Source: Aristolochia californica (Eukaryota > Streptophyta > Magnoliopsida > Piperales > Aristolochiaceae). From it: a stretch of 64,000 nt of DNA. How positions within the stretch are numbered: the stretch's first letter is position 1; each line of letters opens with the position of its first letter. Of this stretch, positions 49,154 through 62,532 are shown piece by piece. A program made the position numbers and the translations under genes. The notes below the pieces were generated by a model. That model saw only the letters and a program-made list of their open reading frames with translations, was not told the DNA's origin and ran no database searches. The DNA lies in the NCBI GenBank assembly GCA_029961685.1, contig JARWKL010000015.1:20925220-20989219 (forward strand), written 5' to 3'.

Positions 49154-49405
49154 TGTAATAAGAATAAAAATTTATATTTTTTATTTATAAAATAATTATT
49201 TTTACTTATTTAATATATTCATTTTATAATTACTATATTAAATTAGTGATTGAATAGTCATAATTAAAATATTTTTAAAATAAATATTTGATAAATTGTT
49301 TTGGTTTAATTATCCCATTGTTATAATTAATTAAACTAATGATTTTAAATTTTGTGACAATATATTATTAATTAATAATACATAAAAATATATATTATGT
49401 TATTG

Positions 49406-49406
<1 letters not shown>

Positions 49407-49461
<55 letters not shown>
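49407..49461. repeat. (AT)n microsatellite
   Basis: Over 25 uninterrupted AT dinucleotides. Confidence 0.95.
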
Positions 49462-49465
<4 letters not shown>

Positions 49466-52400
49466 TTTTTTATTGTATTAAATTAGTGGTTTTTAATGTT
49501 AAAACATATCTTATGTTATTAAAAAATAATTTATTTATTTATTACATTCGCTTATGTTATTTTTATTTTTAATAATTTATTCTAGTCACATGTATTTATT
49601 GTATTAATTTATAATAAACTATAATAATTAATTAATATAATATATTTTTTCATTAATTATGATATTAATATATTCTAATACTATAAGTTAAATCACTTAT
49701 AAGTGTAGTAACCATGTTTATTTTGGTTAATTATTTGTTTAGGTATATGTTATATTTAAGTATAATATAAAAGGTTACTCATTATCTTATTTATATCATA
49801 CTTTTCATTTGGGGGCACTAATACTGGAATCTATTTTCCAATGTACTTGAACTCGTCTACACTAACACCCAAGGATGAGTTGAAGTTGAATCAATTCATT
49901 TAAGATAAATTGAATTCTTCACTTCATTTCAAGTTCAGGCTAACCCCACCAATATTAAATGGTATTCATTCTGAGCCTCCTGTCTGTAAGAAAATAATGG
50001 AAACCATGTCAACACCATATGAGAGATTTTTTCATCCTTTCCCTACCCACAAGGCCAGTTCGTGTCAAATGATGTGTTCATTTTACCCCAAGGAACTATC
50101 AATATGATACCCAGAACAAAAACTTTCCCCTTCTTTTCCTTAAAATTTTGGTTACTTCTCCCTGAAAAAAACACTTTCTAAACGAGCTCTTACAAGATTT
50201 ATCTTGTATGGTTGAAGAAAAGGTCATCTTCCTCAATCCTCCACCTATCATTGATGTAGCCACATTTTGCAGCTTCCTGTTAGGAGCAGCCGCTGCTATC
50301 AATCACTGTAAGCAAAATTCTCTTCCCCCACCACTGTGGCCTTCTTCTGCTGCATGCCATCTTTGTCTCCGGTGATTTCAACCGTGTGCATCCATCAAAT
50401 TCCCCAATGTAGTATTAATTCCAACTAAAGATTTGCTTTAGTGGCTAATAATGGTGGGTTGAAGCAGTTTGCAAAAGCCGCAGCTCACATATATATCTTC
50501 ATGAACAACTCTTGTGTGAAGTTTAAGATAGGTTAGCTGTATTGGGTCTGATTGCAGCTAGCGTTTGGCTTGCTTAGTGAGCACATATCATGATTGTTGT
50601 GATTCTGATGTTGAAGGATTTTACTGGTGAATGAGGGAGTGATCTTGCTGTTCTTGATCGTTTAATGAAAAGAGACCATATGAGCTACTGTTGTACTTGC
50701 AGTGGTTCACTAGTTTGAGTGACTTGAAGGATCGTTAATGCCCTCCTAGTAAGGAAACGATACGTTGCTATCATATTTCTATATTTCGAGCAGATGTCTC
50801 GGATCTTGTACCGGATTTTGGATCACCATTACTGAGCTGTAGAAGCTTGGTTTTCCATACCGGTGCTTGGTCAACACTCTCTTTTGTTTTGAATCTTTTA
50901 ACACTTTAATAGCTCTGAAGTCGGGAAAAACAAAAAGAACATACACAGGTGGGTAAAGAACAGCATTTGGCTATCTTCTGATATAAACACGATCTTTTGT
51001 TTGTAAATCCTGAGATTCTAGTGCCATTGAAGCAGTTTATTTGTACTTGATAGCTGAGAAATTTTCTTGAATGGTTAATTCCTTAATATCTCTAGTTGCC
51101 CTCCTAGTACTTCCCGTTATTGTTGATAAGACTTTGTCTAGTAAATGCTCTTTTTCATATTCGTTTCCCCTTCAGTATCTTTCTTAATGATTTTCGTAAT
51201 TCTCTCATTAATGGGTTTTAAGAGGATAAATGGTTTGTTTTCTGCCTTTTGTACAAGAAATCACAGCCTGTATTCGTTCATTGCACAGTACTCTCTACCC
51301 CCATTTCTTTCACTTCATAATTACTGTTTGAAGGTTTCGTCTGCGACAGAGAGAACTTGAATCTTGTCCAGGCAATACTCACTTCTTCTACTGCACAGAA
51401 CAAACTTTAAAATTAAAAAAAAAAACTGGTCCCCTTTACACAAGTTGACATGTACTCGTTTTCGTCCACCTTTTATTGTATTTATCTTCTATCATTGCAG
51501 CGTCTCTTGTGATTTGAGAGGGAGGGGACCATGCAAATCTGCCTCACAGAATAACTAAAGAATAAGAAACAAATTTCCAAGAACATGACACGTTTCTGTG
51601 GGGGCCTGGTTTGCCTGGTTCTTCTCTAAAGCGTCTTTAAGACTTTGTTTTTGAGAGATGAAATCATTATTAAGACCTAATCTACTGCCATCATTCTTCT
51701 GGAAACTCGACCTCCACCATACAAATCCTCCACTACCCAACCAAAATCCCCTCCCCTTCAATATATGAGACAAAAAGGTTAGTTTTCTTCCGTTGTTGGA
51801 GTGATTGGACATGGAGACATTTATCTTCCTGTCTCCTCACTGTAACCACCTGCAAGTCGAAAACCTCATCAAACAACAGATTTCTCCACCATTTCCTAGA
51901 TAATAAAAACAGCTAGTCCAGCAGTAAAAAGACCCATCCCATGAGGTAAACATGAAAGCTCCATAAGGACCTCATTCATTAAAGTGTATTAAATTTTGAT
52001 AGTTACTTCTCACCCAACTTCATAAAAGCTTTCTGCACCAGTCAATTTCATTTTCTGTTGAAGGACTCTTGGAGATCTTAAAGCCAATAGGCTGTAGGGT
52101 CAATTCTCCGAAAGTATTCCTTCTTTTGCATTGGCAAGTATAACCAGTCTTTAGCAGCGAGGGATCCACTCTGATGCTGGAGCATCTCCCTTAGTTATCC
52201 TCTTAGAGGCTTAGGCTTCCATGAAATGGTAAGGAATAAGCTGTTTGAAAGCTTGAGGACTGTTGAAAATTGGCTTAACTGAGCCTTGCCAATTGGTGAG
52301 TACCTTCACTGAAATGAAATCTTTCTATCTTTAGCACCTTGGCAGATCAGTAACATATCCTCCATATTGTCTGCTCCCATGGGTGGTAACCATGAAAGTT

Positions 52401-53739
52401 AGGGCTTTTGTTGAGGCCAGGGTTGCCTGTCTTAGTATCAGGTACCACATCTATATATCTCATCTATGAGCACCATATCAGCTTAGTATTATATAATGAC
52501 AATACAGGAAACATTGCCTAATCACCCTTCCAACTAGGTTTTATTTGTTTACTCGATTTTCAAATTCATGCCATTAAGTATAATAAAATCAGAACAAAAA
52601 ATCTTACCCGATTTGGTATTCGATCGGCTAGCTGCTTTACCCGATTACCTATTTCGTATTTGATTAATCGATTATCTGATAATATATTAAGGTAATTCAA
52701 TAGATTTTCATTTGAGTGAATGAATATTTGAGATAAAACATTGTTCAAATGTCTTTTTTTAAGGATTGTGTAATTAATTATCTTTTAATGATTTTATTTC
52801 ATATTAGAATGATATAATTCTTACCCTTTTGTGCATATAATTATATGTCTTTTTCAAGTGGTTCTTGTGATAAGATGAAGGTGGCTGGTTTAATGATCCA
52901 AATGATGTTGAGAAGGAAGAAAATTATTCCCTTACATTTCCTTCTTAGGGATTTAGGGGATGAGACAATGGCATTTTATTAGCTGTGACCAATCTCTTAT
53001 TTATGGCAAGACACTCTAAGGTAGGGCCCTCTTCTGGGCTAGAATATTCCATATAAATTTCTTTTTTTGTTTTATGTTACTTATTTCAATTGATTTCCAC
53101 CGAGCATAATTTGTTGGTTGCATGGCCCATTGGATATAACATTCATTTAGAACAATGAGATTGCACCTCCCTATTTGTAGACTATCTTATTCAAGTAAAT
53201 ATTTCCATTTAAGGCGAAAGCTAATTATAGAAATATATCGGTACTAAAATTCTCCACCGCATTTTATACAAGTTGATCTCAACCTTTTATTTCTAGCCTG
53301 TTTTTAGAATTTTATGGGCTCCCTAATCCTCTGATAATCCGATTCCTTGTTTGAATCTATTAAATTTTTGTATTATTTTAATTGATTTTCTTGCATAAAT
53401 GATGTTATAGAAAATTAATTATAATATTATGTCTATATTAGAAATAATTCTGAAATATTTAATAAATAATTTAAATTACGCGAAGATAAGTGATTAAATA
53501 GTCAAGGTCGATTTTAATATTTTGCACAGGGATTTTTTTATCTTCAACAATAAATTTATTTATTAATATGACTATAGAAAAGTCGCTCATATTATATTTT
53601 TATATTTATTTATTTAATCGTATAATTAATTATTTCATGATATTATATTAGAAAAAATTGGATGAAAAAGTAAAATAATATGAAGGCTAGAGAGAGACAC
53701 GGAGCAAAGAAATTAGCAGGAAAATGGAAGCTTAACATG

Positions 53740-54080
53740 CGACTGGTCCCTACGGTCGAGCCTGTCCTTGCTCAGCTAGCCCATGGGCCTTTCGGTCGGA
53801 GCAGTTAATGGCTGTTCCCCCGAACTAGCCCCGTACATGCGTCACGTGAACAGTACCACGATGGCCGAAAGCTTAATAGGCCTTGGGGGTTGGGACCAGG
53901 GATGACGCCACCCCTCACCGTGCACACGACGCGTGGTTCTGGACCCAGTCGCCGCTGAAAACCCGCATCACCTGAGCGTCTAGTGGATATGGCGTGCCAG
54001 CCAACCGGCACACGACACCTCACTTGACTTGGAGACGTTTTGACCGGCAGTGTGTCGTCTGATTTAGCGGGACTACTGCA
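53740..54080. promoter_or_regulatory. GC-rich block upstream of the MADS gene, with a G-box
   Basis: This stretch is clearly richer in G+C than the surrounding DNA and lies 0.8-1.2 kb upstream of the MADS start. It contains CACGTG (53843-53848) within gtcacgtgaa, a G-box. Regulatory use is inferred from position only. Confidence 0.35.
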
Positions 54081-54573
54081 GAGATTACGTCAGCACCTTC
54101 CTTTTGGACGCTGGCACTTTTTTTGTTCAGTTACTTTAATACCCTCTCCACTTTGCGTGTGGTACAAGAAGAAATTCTTTGGATTCTTCTTTTCTTTTAT
54201 TTTTTTAGAAAGATTTTTTTTAAAAAATATATTTTAATATTTATTTCAAAAAAGATAATTATCAAATTATTTTTTAATTAAATAATTTTTAGAATAATAA
54301 TGGTCGAATTATTTAATTATGTAATTTTTAGTTTTATAGATTGATGTGGAGTAAAAAGAATAAATAAAAGTTTTATAAAAAAATTCCATTATATATTTGT
54401 CATTTAGGATTAGATGAGGGGTATTATGGTCTAAAGGAAAGCAACTCAGTCGAGGGGGGCAGCCTAAATCTGACACGTAGTTTGGGCAAAAGTCGAATGT
54501 TTTAAACTTTTTAAGGTTTGGCGATAGACGTCGCGTGGAAAAAGATTATAATATTTGATTAAATCTACAAAAT

Positions 54574-54586
54574 GAATATAAAAATA
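54574..54586 (+). promoter_or_regulatory. Possible TATA box of the MADS gene
   Basis: aatataaaaatac lies about 320 bp upstream of the ATG and is followed by a pyrimidine-rich segment. This would give a leader of around 290 bp ending in a GA-rich run (54888-54903). Confidence 0.35.
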
Positions 54587-54887
54587 CCATGAACTCTAGA
54601 CCTTTTCTCAGACTTTTATTCTGTCACCTACATCGTTCCTTTTGGTTCTATCCGCGTCGAGCCAGACTCTACCCTTCCCTTCCTCTCACCCTCAAATATG
54701 AATTCAGGAAATCACTGAGAGAAATTAGTTCGCTTTCGTCCAGTTATTTCACTTCGTCTCCACAGTAGGCCTCCAACAAACGGGAAGAAAAACCAGTTTC
54801 GGTTCTTCCGTCTTACAATAAGAGCGGGGGGAAGGGAGAGAGAAGGATCTTCCAGAAAGAGAGGTTGAGAGGATAATCTACAGAGAT

Positions 54888-54903
54888 AGAGAGAGAGAGA
54901 GAG
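54888..54903. repeat. GA-rich run in the MADS 5' leader
   Basis: Eight near-perfect GA dinucleotides directly before the start codon. Confidence 0.8.
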
Positions 54904-55088
54904 ATGGGAAGAGGAAAAGTTGAGCTGAAGCGTATTGAAAACAAGATAAATCGTCAGGTCACTTTTGCCAAGCGGCGGAATGGTTTGTTGAAGAAAGCTT
55001 ACGAGCTCTCCGTTCTCTGCGATGCCGAAGTCGCGCTCATCGTCTTCTCCAACCGAGGGAAGCTCTTCGAGTTCTGCAGCTCTTCCAA
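54904..55088 (+). CDS. MADS-box gene exon 1, SEPALLATA (AGL2/3/9) type
   Basis: Exon 1 encodes [60 protein letters not shown] and SK. This is a complete MADS DNA-binding and dimerisation domain followed by the donor AA|GTAAGC. The 185-bp size is that of MIKC exon 1. [20 protein letters not shown] with FSNRGKL.EFCSSS points to the SEP clade rather than AGL6 (which usually has FSKRR and FSSRGKLYEFGS). SEP proteins form floral quartets with the other organ-identity MADS factors in the nucleus. Which SEP subgroup cannot be decided from exon 1. The leader ends in GAGAGA directly before ATG. No exon 2 (I, K domains) is recognised in the following 8.9 kb, so either intron 1 is very long or the gene is interrupted. 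Confidence 0.9.
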
Positions 55089-57829
55089 GTAAGCTTTATT
55101 ATGAGTATTGATCTTGCTTTTTGATTCGTTTATGAAGAGGTCTCTTATTGTTGTAGATATTTTTTTCCTTATGCGCCATGTCCCTTACGGTTTCTTAGTC
55201 CGTAGATTGATTTTTTTTTTTTTTTTCTTTTCTGGCTTTTGTGTTGTACGTCCTAGTATTGGTGCTTTCTGCGTTTGCGAAGTCTGTTCGACTGGTAGTG
55301 GATGCTGACTAGGTTTCATTTATGAAACTCCTCCATTTTGGAGTTAATTTTGATGGTTAAGAATTTATATCTTAACTATGGATCAGTAACTGTGATTTCA
55401 TCATTTTGAGCTTCTCTTTTTTATTTTTCAGTGATAACTGTGATTAGAGCCGCATGCCATGCTACTTTGCCATGCTTTGCGTGGATTTCTTTCTCTTTGT
55501 TTTAACCTTCAGTTTTTGGCCTTTTCAGTCCCATGCTTAATGGGTTTTTTTGAGCGGAAAGGAACGGACTCATGAGTTGGTTGTGTACATGGTTTCTTCT
55601 CTTTTCTAAGCGGTGTTGTACTAGTTAGTGATATCGATTCTTGAGCTTTGATCTCTTTAGGATCTCCTTTTTTTCTCTTTTTCTGTCATTTAGGGTTTGA
55701 TGTCTCTATTTTAAAAACTAAGCGTTGAGAACATCGAGGTATGAAATGGAAATTCCGCGTTGGTTTCCTGGTTCTAACTATTGACGATTTTAGTGCATAG
55801 CTGTTGGCTGGACTAGACTGAAATTCTGTAAATCTGAGTGCAAGTACACAAGCAAAAGTTATTGTGGAAGTTCACAGGTGATTGTCCTTGCCCAAAATAA
55901 GTACATCAAGCAATACCTATGAGTTTCAATTCATGTTGGAGCTGGATCAAAATTACCTTTCAAATGAATTAGATGAAAGAAAATGTAGGATGGGAAAAAA
56001 AGCTTCAACCTTTATAGGATTTCGTACCATCAAAATTTGGGAATTTAGTTCCAAGTCTAGCACTCATTAAAGCTCAAGTTGTGATCCAATGATGGGTACG
56101 TTTTCATTCTGACCTTCATTCTTTAAGATTAGTTTGTCTTCAGAAATATTTCTTGGTTGTAGGTGATGATGATCAAGTTGACACTGCACTGCATTAACAA
56201 ACTCTATAACATCAAGCCTATAAGATTTTTGTTAATTTATAGTGACCTCTACCGAGGTGGCAATTTGCTCAAACTCCTTGAAAATCATCTACTTCCGACT
56301 AGATTTTCGATTGTCCAAGTATCCATATATATATATATATATATTTGCTTTATAATCCAAAGTAACTGAAAACTTCTATTCCAGCAAGTCAACTTGACTG
56401 GAACAAGATCTAGCTGGATGTATACGGCCATATAAACAGTGCCACAAGTACAGTAACTTCAGTCAACTTGCACGACAAGTTCTGTAAGATCCTATACTAT
56501 TATTAGTGTTTGCTTAGAGCATTTTAGTGTCATGCATATGTAACTGAGGATTTCAATGATGGGAAAAAAATTCTAAATCTTTTGCTGTTTTATGAAATAT
56601 GAAAGATCTTAAAGTGGTTGATGTTCGTATAGATATTCTGAAATGTTCCTTGTTTGTAATTACTATCCCATTTCCTAATAAGTAAGTTTGCATAAACTAT
56701 ATATATGATTTACAGTAGAAATAAAGAGCACTGTTCAATGATGTTAATGCCTAAGGGCATTAGGTGCAGCAACTTGATATCTCAATTACTTCTATGTGTT
56801 ATTATTCAATTTGTTTGTATAGGCTATGAAATCCTATGGGGAAAGTTGCCTTTAGTCTAAAATTTGCACGTCATTTCTACAACACATGCTGCATGAATAA
56901 GAGCTAAGGTCTACTAGTGCAGCACAAACGGAAAGAAAGTTTTGCCGCAAGATTAGTAGTTTGTTTCACTCATCCTGCTTGCCCGTGCTGTGCATATCTT
57001 CAAACTCCGAGCTTACTCTTTCACACTGTTCTAAGTTTTCTCTTTCATGCGATAGTATGCGAATTTCAGTTCTGCCAGGAAAATTTTGCATGTCAATGCT
57101 CCTCCGTATTTGCAGTAGGAATAAAGCTCTCTCCTCACTATTGCTGCATTGCATATGCCTAGGCATGTTCACATTGAATGCGTACACCAAGGCTTTAGCT
57201 CATCTGCTGATAAAGAAGCCACGGTACAAATTTAAAATAAATTCATGTTTATGCGGAGATTACCCCTGTGCTTGAGTTCAATCTAGCTGTTGCTTACTTT
57301 ATAAGCTGACTTGGTAAAACATGATTGACAAGCAATCGTGGAGAACTGGGTCCGGGATTCTCGCTCAAGCTCTGGAAGGATCGGATCTTTCTACTTTTCC
57401 AATGCCATCTTGAAAGGCGGCTCAGAGTGTTTTTCAATGTTTTTCACCCATACTTAGCCTACTTTTGATTGTTGGAAGCTTCTATCAAACTTCCAAATGG
57501 AACAATTTCTAAACTACATGAAATTTTTTTAGTACTTCAAAAAATGTTTTTTAAACTTCTAAGAAACATATATTAAAATTCATTTGAAACTCTTATCAAT
57601 TTTTTTTTCAAGAAATGATGGATAAAAGTAAAAAACTTAAAGTGCTTTGGTCCAAATAAGTTGTTTAATTGCATCAAATCTTTCATAACTAATTGATTCT
57701 ATATTTTAAATTTATTTGATAGTTATTGAAAATTAGAGTGCCATTAATTAATGTTAGACAATCTGTTGTAGATGTTATAGGAATGTTTCTTGTTCCTTTA
57801 GTGCAATTCATATACAATTTTTATTTTAC
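55089..57829 (+). other. Probable MADS gene intron 1, transposon-poor part
   Basis: It starts with donor GTAAGC. The sequence is T-rich with short meaningless frames and an (AT)n run at 56324-56344. No exon encoding the expected start of the I domain (a MLKTLERYQK-like motif) was seen. Confidence 0.5.
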
Positions 57830-58230
57830 TGTTGAATTTTTAGAAAAGTGAAAAAAATCATTGATTTGATGTAATTTGAGTACAATGAGCCTCTATTTAT
57901 AATAGAGTTAACAAGTAATATCCAATTATAATTAAACTACCTTTGTCCCAGTTACACTTTAAATTAAACACTAAAAGATAAGTCTTAGAGCAATTGAACA
58001 ACTGAACATAAATAAAAGACAAACATAACTAAAAGGCATTTAACTAAGAATCTTTTGTGAGACTCCTGTAAGACTCCACCATAATAATTCTGGCTTTGTG
58101 AGACTTTGTGTTGTCAGAGTCAAGTGAGACTCTCATAAGACTCTACCATAATAATTTTGGCTTTGTGAGACTTTTTGCTATGAGAGTCACGTGAGACTCG
58201 TTCATACATGCTCTTCAATATTTATGTATC
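57830..58230 (-). mobile_element. Diverged partial LTR related to the neighbouring array
   Basis: It begins tgttgaatttttagaaaag and continues with cctctatttataatagag, ccaattataattaaactacc and aaaagacaaacataact, each matching the start of the array LTR at 58884. It then diverges and carries an internal duplication of about 80 bp (gagactc...ccaccataataattctggc). No primer-binding site adjoins it. Confidence 0.75.
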
Positions 58231-58883
58231 CTCCAAAAAATTAATTGTATTCTCATTTTTATTTCTTGTTTTTTTTTCATTCCAATAACTATATGGTCTC
58301 GCATATAAAATAAGATCAATATCATAAATGTTGTTTTCGTGAATGTTGATGCATTTTACCCTTGTACGATTAGGTTTAGTCGAAACCGTAGTTTTCAAGT
58401 TGAGATGGTGCTTATGCCCTATATTATTTTGTTTTCTAGAAATAGAACACTTCAAACAAGTGTATTAGGGGTACCTCTAGGGATTAAAAAAGTTAAGCAT
58501 TTGTGTGGATGTTGAACTTTTCTAGAATAGAGAAGAAAACGGTTGCCCATGGGAGCATCTTGACCAGATGTTTCAGTTTTTTTGCCACCTGAGATGCAAC
58601 GCCCTTGAAAAAAGTTACCATGTTTAGGCTACATTAGTAGAAATCAGTGATTTTTGTGAATATGAGGTAGGTCTAATGGACTTATTTGTTAACCACCTAA
58701 GAATACTATTGTAATATTATTGTGGACTTGGTTGACATCTATTAATATTATTGAGGCTTGTGGTATTGCTCAACATTAATTAATTTCTTTATAACTTTAT
58801 TTTGTTGTTGTTTATACAAGAACATGAAAGAAATAATAAATTCTAAAAGTTGATGATAGGAAACATAATTTTATATTTATGCC

Positions 58884-59323
58884 TGTTGAATTTATGGAAA
58901 AAAAAAATACTTAATTGACTTCAATAACTTGTTGTAATCAGAGTACATGAACCTCTATTTATAATAGAGGAAAGTAGTAGAGTCCAATTACAATAAAACT
59001 ACTCTTGTCCCAATTACACCCAAACTCTAACACTTAAATATAAGTCCTAATATAATTAAATAACTCAATATAGAGAAAAGACAAACATAACTCAAACTAA
59101 AACTTTTCTTTGACGTGACCATAAGATAAGATATTTTTGTGAGTCCTTCTTTATCTTCCAACTGATGTGATAAGGATGTCAGCTCATGGTAATCATTGTG
59201 GGTCCTACTTCTTATGGGTTTGGGCCCATTTGTGGGCCTTCCTTGGTCGTGTGACCCATCTTATAATAATCTTAAATATACGGGTCTTCCTTGGTCGTGT
59301 AGGCTTGAGCTTATCTTCCAACA
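58884..59323 (-). repeat. LTR 1 of the array (440 bp)
   Basis: Outermost left LTR. Its left flank (ttatgcc) is not a primer-binding site, so this is the 3' end of the leftmost element. Confidence 0.9.
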
Positions 59324-60107
59324 CTCCCCCTCAAGCTGGGGGTGAGAGAACAACATGAACTCCCAGCTTGCTATAAATGATGTATAGAACATTTTTGTAT
59401 AAAATGACACATCTTCCAATATGTCTTCATCTTCCAACATTCCCCCTCACGCTGTTGCGTCCTTCCATGAGGCCCTACTGGCATAATATAAGTGAGAGTA
59501 AAAATCACTCCTAGCCAATAAGTCATTGCTTCATACTCCAGTCCTAATAATGAATGTAGGGCACACTCCATCTTTTATCGGAGGTGTGTCTATAGGCATT
59601 TCTCTGAAGTGTCCACCACCGTGTCCCTCCACAAGACAACGACTCTCAAGTGGTAGGAGTCATAATGGGAGTGATCCCAGCTTGAACCAAATATCATAGA
59701 TGTAGCAATAGGCCCAAATAATAGAGATGTATAAATAAGCCCTCAAACGAGGGAGAAGTGAGATTTTTTTTTATATATCAACTCAAAAAGTGACACAAAA
59801 CAATCGGCTTAAATTCGGATTTTCAATGTAACATACTACCAGCAGGACCATTGATTCTTCCAATGCGAATATTTCTTTAAATATAGATCAGATTAATATG
59901 AAAATTTTTAATTATTAAAGTAGACTTAAATACATTTCATCCAAGTATAAATTCTCTTCAAAAAATATAATTATCCGAAGATAAATAATCTGATAGATTT
60001 CGGTCTCTATCATCTGGCCGAACTAAGTATTGTTTCTCCTTTTTTTCTAGAATCACCATCGACTCTTCCAAGAACAATATCTCTTCATAAAAAATCATAC
60101 CGATAAT

Positions 60108-60484
60108 TGGTTGAATAGGTAAGAAAATAGACTTACTTATCTTTCTGTTGATATATAATTCTCCATATAAAGTCTCTTTCTTGATAGCATAAAATACCTC
60201 AGAAGTTGAGGTTTTCTTCTGCCGCTCGAACCACTTTTTCAATTTGACCTTTGCTGTTTCAAATATCGATTTCTCTTTGTAGATAACTCAGATAAAAATT
60301 GATTGAATAGGTAAAAGAATAGACTTACAGATATTTCTTTCGATATATATTTCTCCATATAAAGTCAAGTTCTTGATAGCAAAAAATACCTCAGAATCTG
60401 AAGATTGCTACTGTTGCTCAAACCTTTTTGCAATCTGACCTTTGCTCATTCAAATATCGGCATCTCTCTATAGATAACTCTGAT
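60108..60484. repeat. Internal direct repeat, two copies of about 190 bp, in array unit A
   Basis: The block attgaataggtaagaaaatagac through tctctttgtagataactc (60108-60290) recurs in altered form at 60300-60484 with the shared phrases ctccatataaagtc, ttgatagca, tgacctttgct and caaatatcg. The same pair occurs in unit B (about 61923-62300). Confidence 0.8.
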
Positions 60485-60712
60485 TGGAACAAATACTTAT
60501 CTTTGGAAAGTAGACTCAAATTTATTTCTGTCAATATATAATTTGGAATATGAAAAACTCCGTATAGCGAAAAAAAATGCAAATAAAACTACGAGTATAG
60601 GGACTGAAAAAAATAACTACGAACCTAGACTTAGGGTTTAGGGTTTAGGGAAAAGGATCACATTACCTCCGTGAGTTGACCAAGTCAACTCAAAGAACCT
60701 GTTCTAATACCA

Positions 60713-61152
60713 TGTTGAATTTATGGAAAAGAAAAATACTTCATTGACTTCAAAAACTTGTTGTAATCAGAGTACATGAACCTCTATTTATAATAGAGCA
60801 AGGTCGTAGAGTCCAATTACAATAAAACTACCCTTGTCCCAATTACACCCAAACTCTAACACTTAAAGATAAGTCCTAACATAATTAAATAACTCAATAT
60901 TGATAAAAGACAAACATAATTCAAACTAAAACTCTTCTTTGACATGACCATAAGATAAGATATTTTTGTGAGTCCTTCTTGATCTTCCAACTGATGTGAT
61001 AAGGATGTCAGTTCATGGTAATCATTGTGGGTCCTACTCTTATGGGCTTGGGCCCATCTTTTGGGCCTTCCTTTGTCGTGTGACCAATCTTATAATAATC
61101 TTAGATATGTGGGTCTTCCTTTGTTGTGTGGGCTTGAGCTTATCTTCCAACA
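60713..61152 (-). repeat. LTR 2 of the array (440 bp)
   Basis: Shared between the two internal regions. The same length as LTR 1 and nearly identical to it. Confidence 0.9.
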
Positions 61153-62532
61153 CTCCCCCTCAAGCTGGAGGTGAGAGAACAACATGAACTCCCAGCTTGC
61201 TATAAATGATGTATAAAATATTTTTGTATAAAATGACACATCTTCCAATATGCCTTCATCTTCCAACATTCCCCCTCACGCTATTGCGTCCTTCCATGAG
61301 GCCCTGCTGGCATAATATAAGTGAGAGTAAAAATCACTCCTAGCCAATAAGCCATTGCTTCATACTCCAGTCCTAATACTGGATGTAGGGGACACTTCGT
61401 CTTTTATCGGTAGTGTGTCTATTAGTATTGCTCTGAAGTGTCCACCACCGTGTCCCTCCACAAGACAACGACTCTCAAGTGGTAGGAGTCATAATGGGAG
61501 TGATCCCAACTTGAACCAAATATCATAGATGAAGCAATACGCCCAAATAACAGAGATGTATAAATAAGCCCACAAACCAGGGAGAAGTGAGATATTTTTC
61601 TGATATATCAACTCAAAAAGTAACACAAAACAATCGGCTTAAATTCGGATTTTCAATGTAACAGAATACCAGCATGACCTTTGATTCTTCCAATGCGAAT
61701 ATTTCCAGATTAGCATGAAATTTTCTCATAATTAAAGTAGATTTAAATACATTTCATCCAAGTATAACTTCTCTTCAAAAAATATAATTATCCGAAGATG
61801 AATAATCTGATAGATTTCAGTCTCTATCATCTGGCTTAACCAAGTATTGTTTCTCCTTTTTTTCTAGAATGACCATTGACTCTTCCAAGAACAATATCTC
61901 TTTATAAAAAAATCATACCGAGAATTGGTTGAATAGGTAAGAAAATAGACTTACTTATCTTTCTGTTGATATATAATTCTCCATATAAAGTCTCTTTCTT
62001 GATAATATAAAATACCTCGAAAGTTGACGTTTTCTGTTGCTGCTCGTACCTCTTTTTCTATCTGACCTTTGTTGCTTCAAATATCGATTTCTCTTTGTAG
62101 ATAACTCAGATAAAAAATTGATTGAATAGGTAAAATAATAGACTTTCAGATATTTATTTTGATATATATTTCTCCATATAAAGTCTAGTTCTTAATAGCA
62201 AAAAATATCTCGGAATCTGAAGATTGCTACTGCTGCTTGAACCTTTTTGCAATCTGACCTTTGCTCATTCAAATATCGACATCTCTCTATAGATACTCCT
62301 ATTGGAACAAATAATTTTTCTTTGGAAAGTAGATTCAAATTTATTTTCGTCAATATATAATTTGGAATATGAAAAACTCTGTATAGAGGTAAAAAAATAC
62401 AAATAAAACTATGAGTATAGGGACTGAAAAAAATAACTACGAACCTAGACTTAGGGTTTAGGGTTTAGAGAAAAGGATCACATTACCTCTGTGAGTTGAC
62501 CAAGTCAACTCACAGAACCTGCTCTGATACCA

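Larger units (their letters stand above)
46464..53739. other. Long intergenic region, no gene recognised
   Basis: The first few hundred bases are the PPR 3' flank. Features seen: a possible small hairpin element at 47647-47715, a GC-rich block at 48900-49110 ending in a perfect palindrome, a very AT-rich stretch (49150-49800) with an AT microsatellite, and phrases such as tttgggggcactaat (49809) that echo the hAT element at 24480. An open frame of 55 codons at 50208-50375 is not recognised. No protein domain was found. Confidence 0.45.

Noticed and set aside
50208..50375. 55-codon plus-strand frame containing a short hydrophobic stretch
   Set aside because: No family recognised, no clear promoter or splice partner, and frames this short are common by chance.
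56917..57275. Overlapping cysteine-rich frames in the MADS intron
   Set aside because: Out-of-phase frames with no family resemblance and no splice context.
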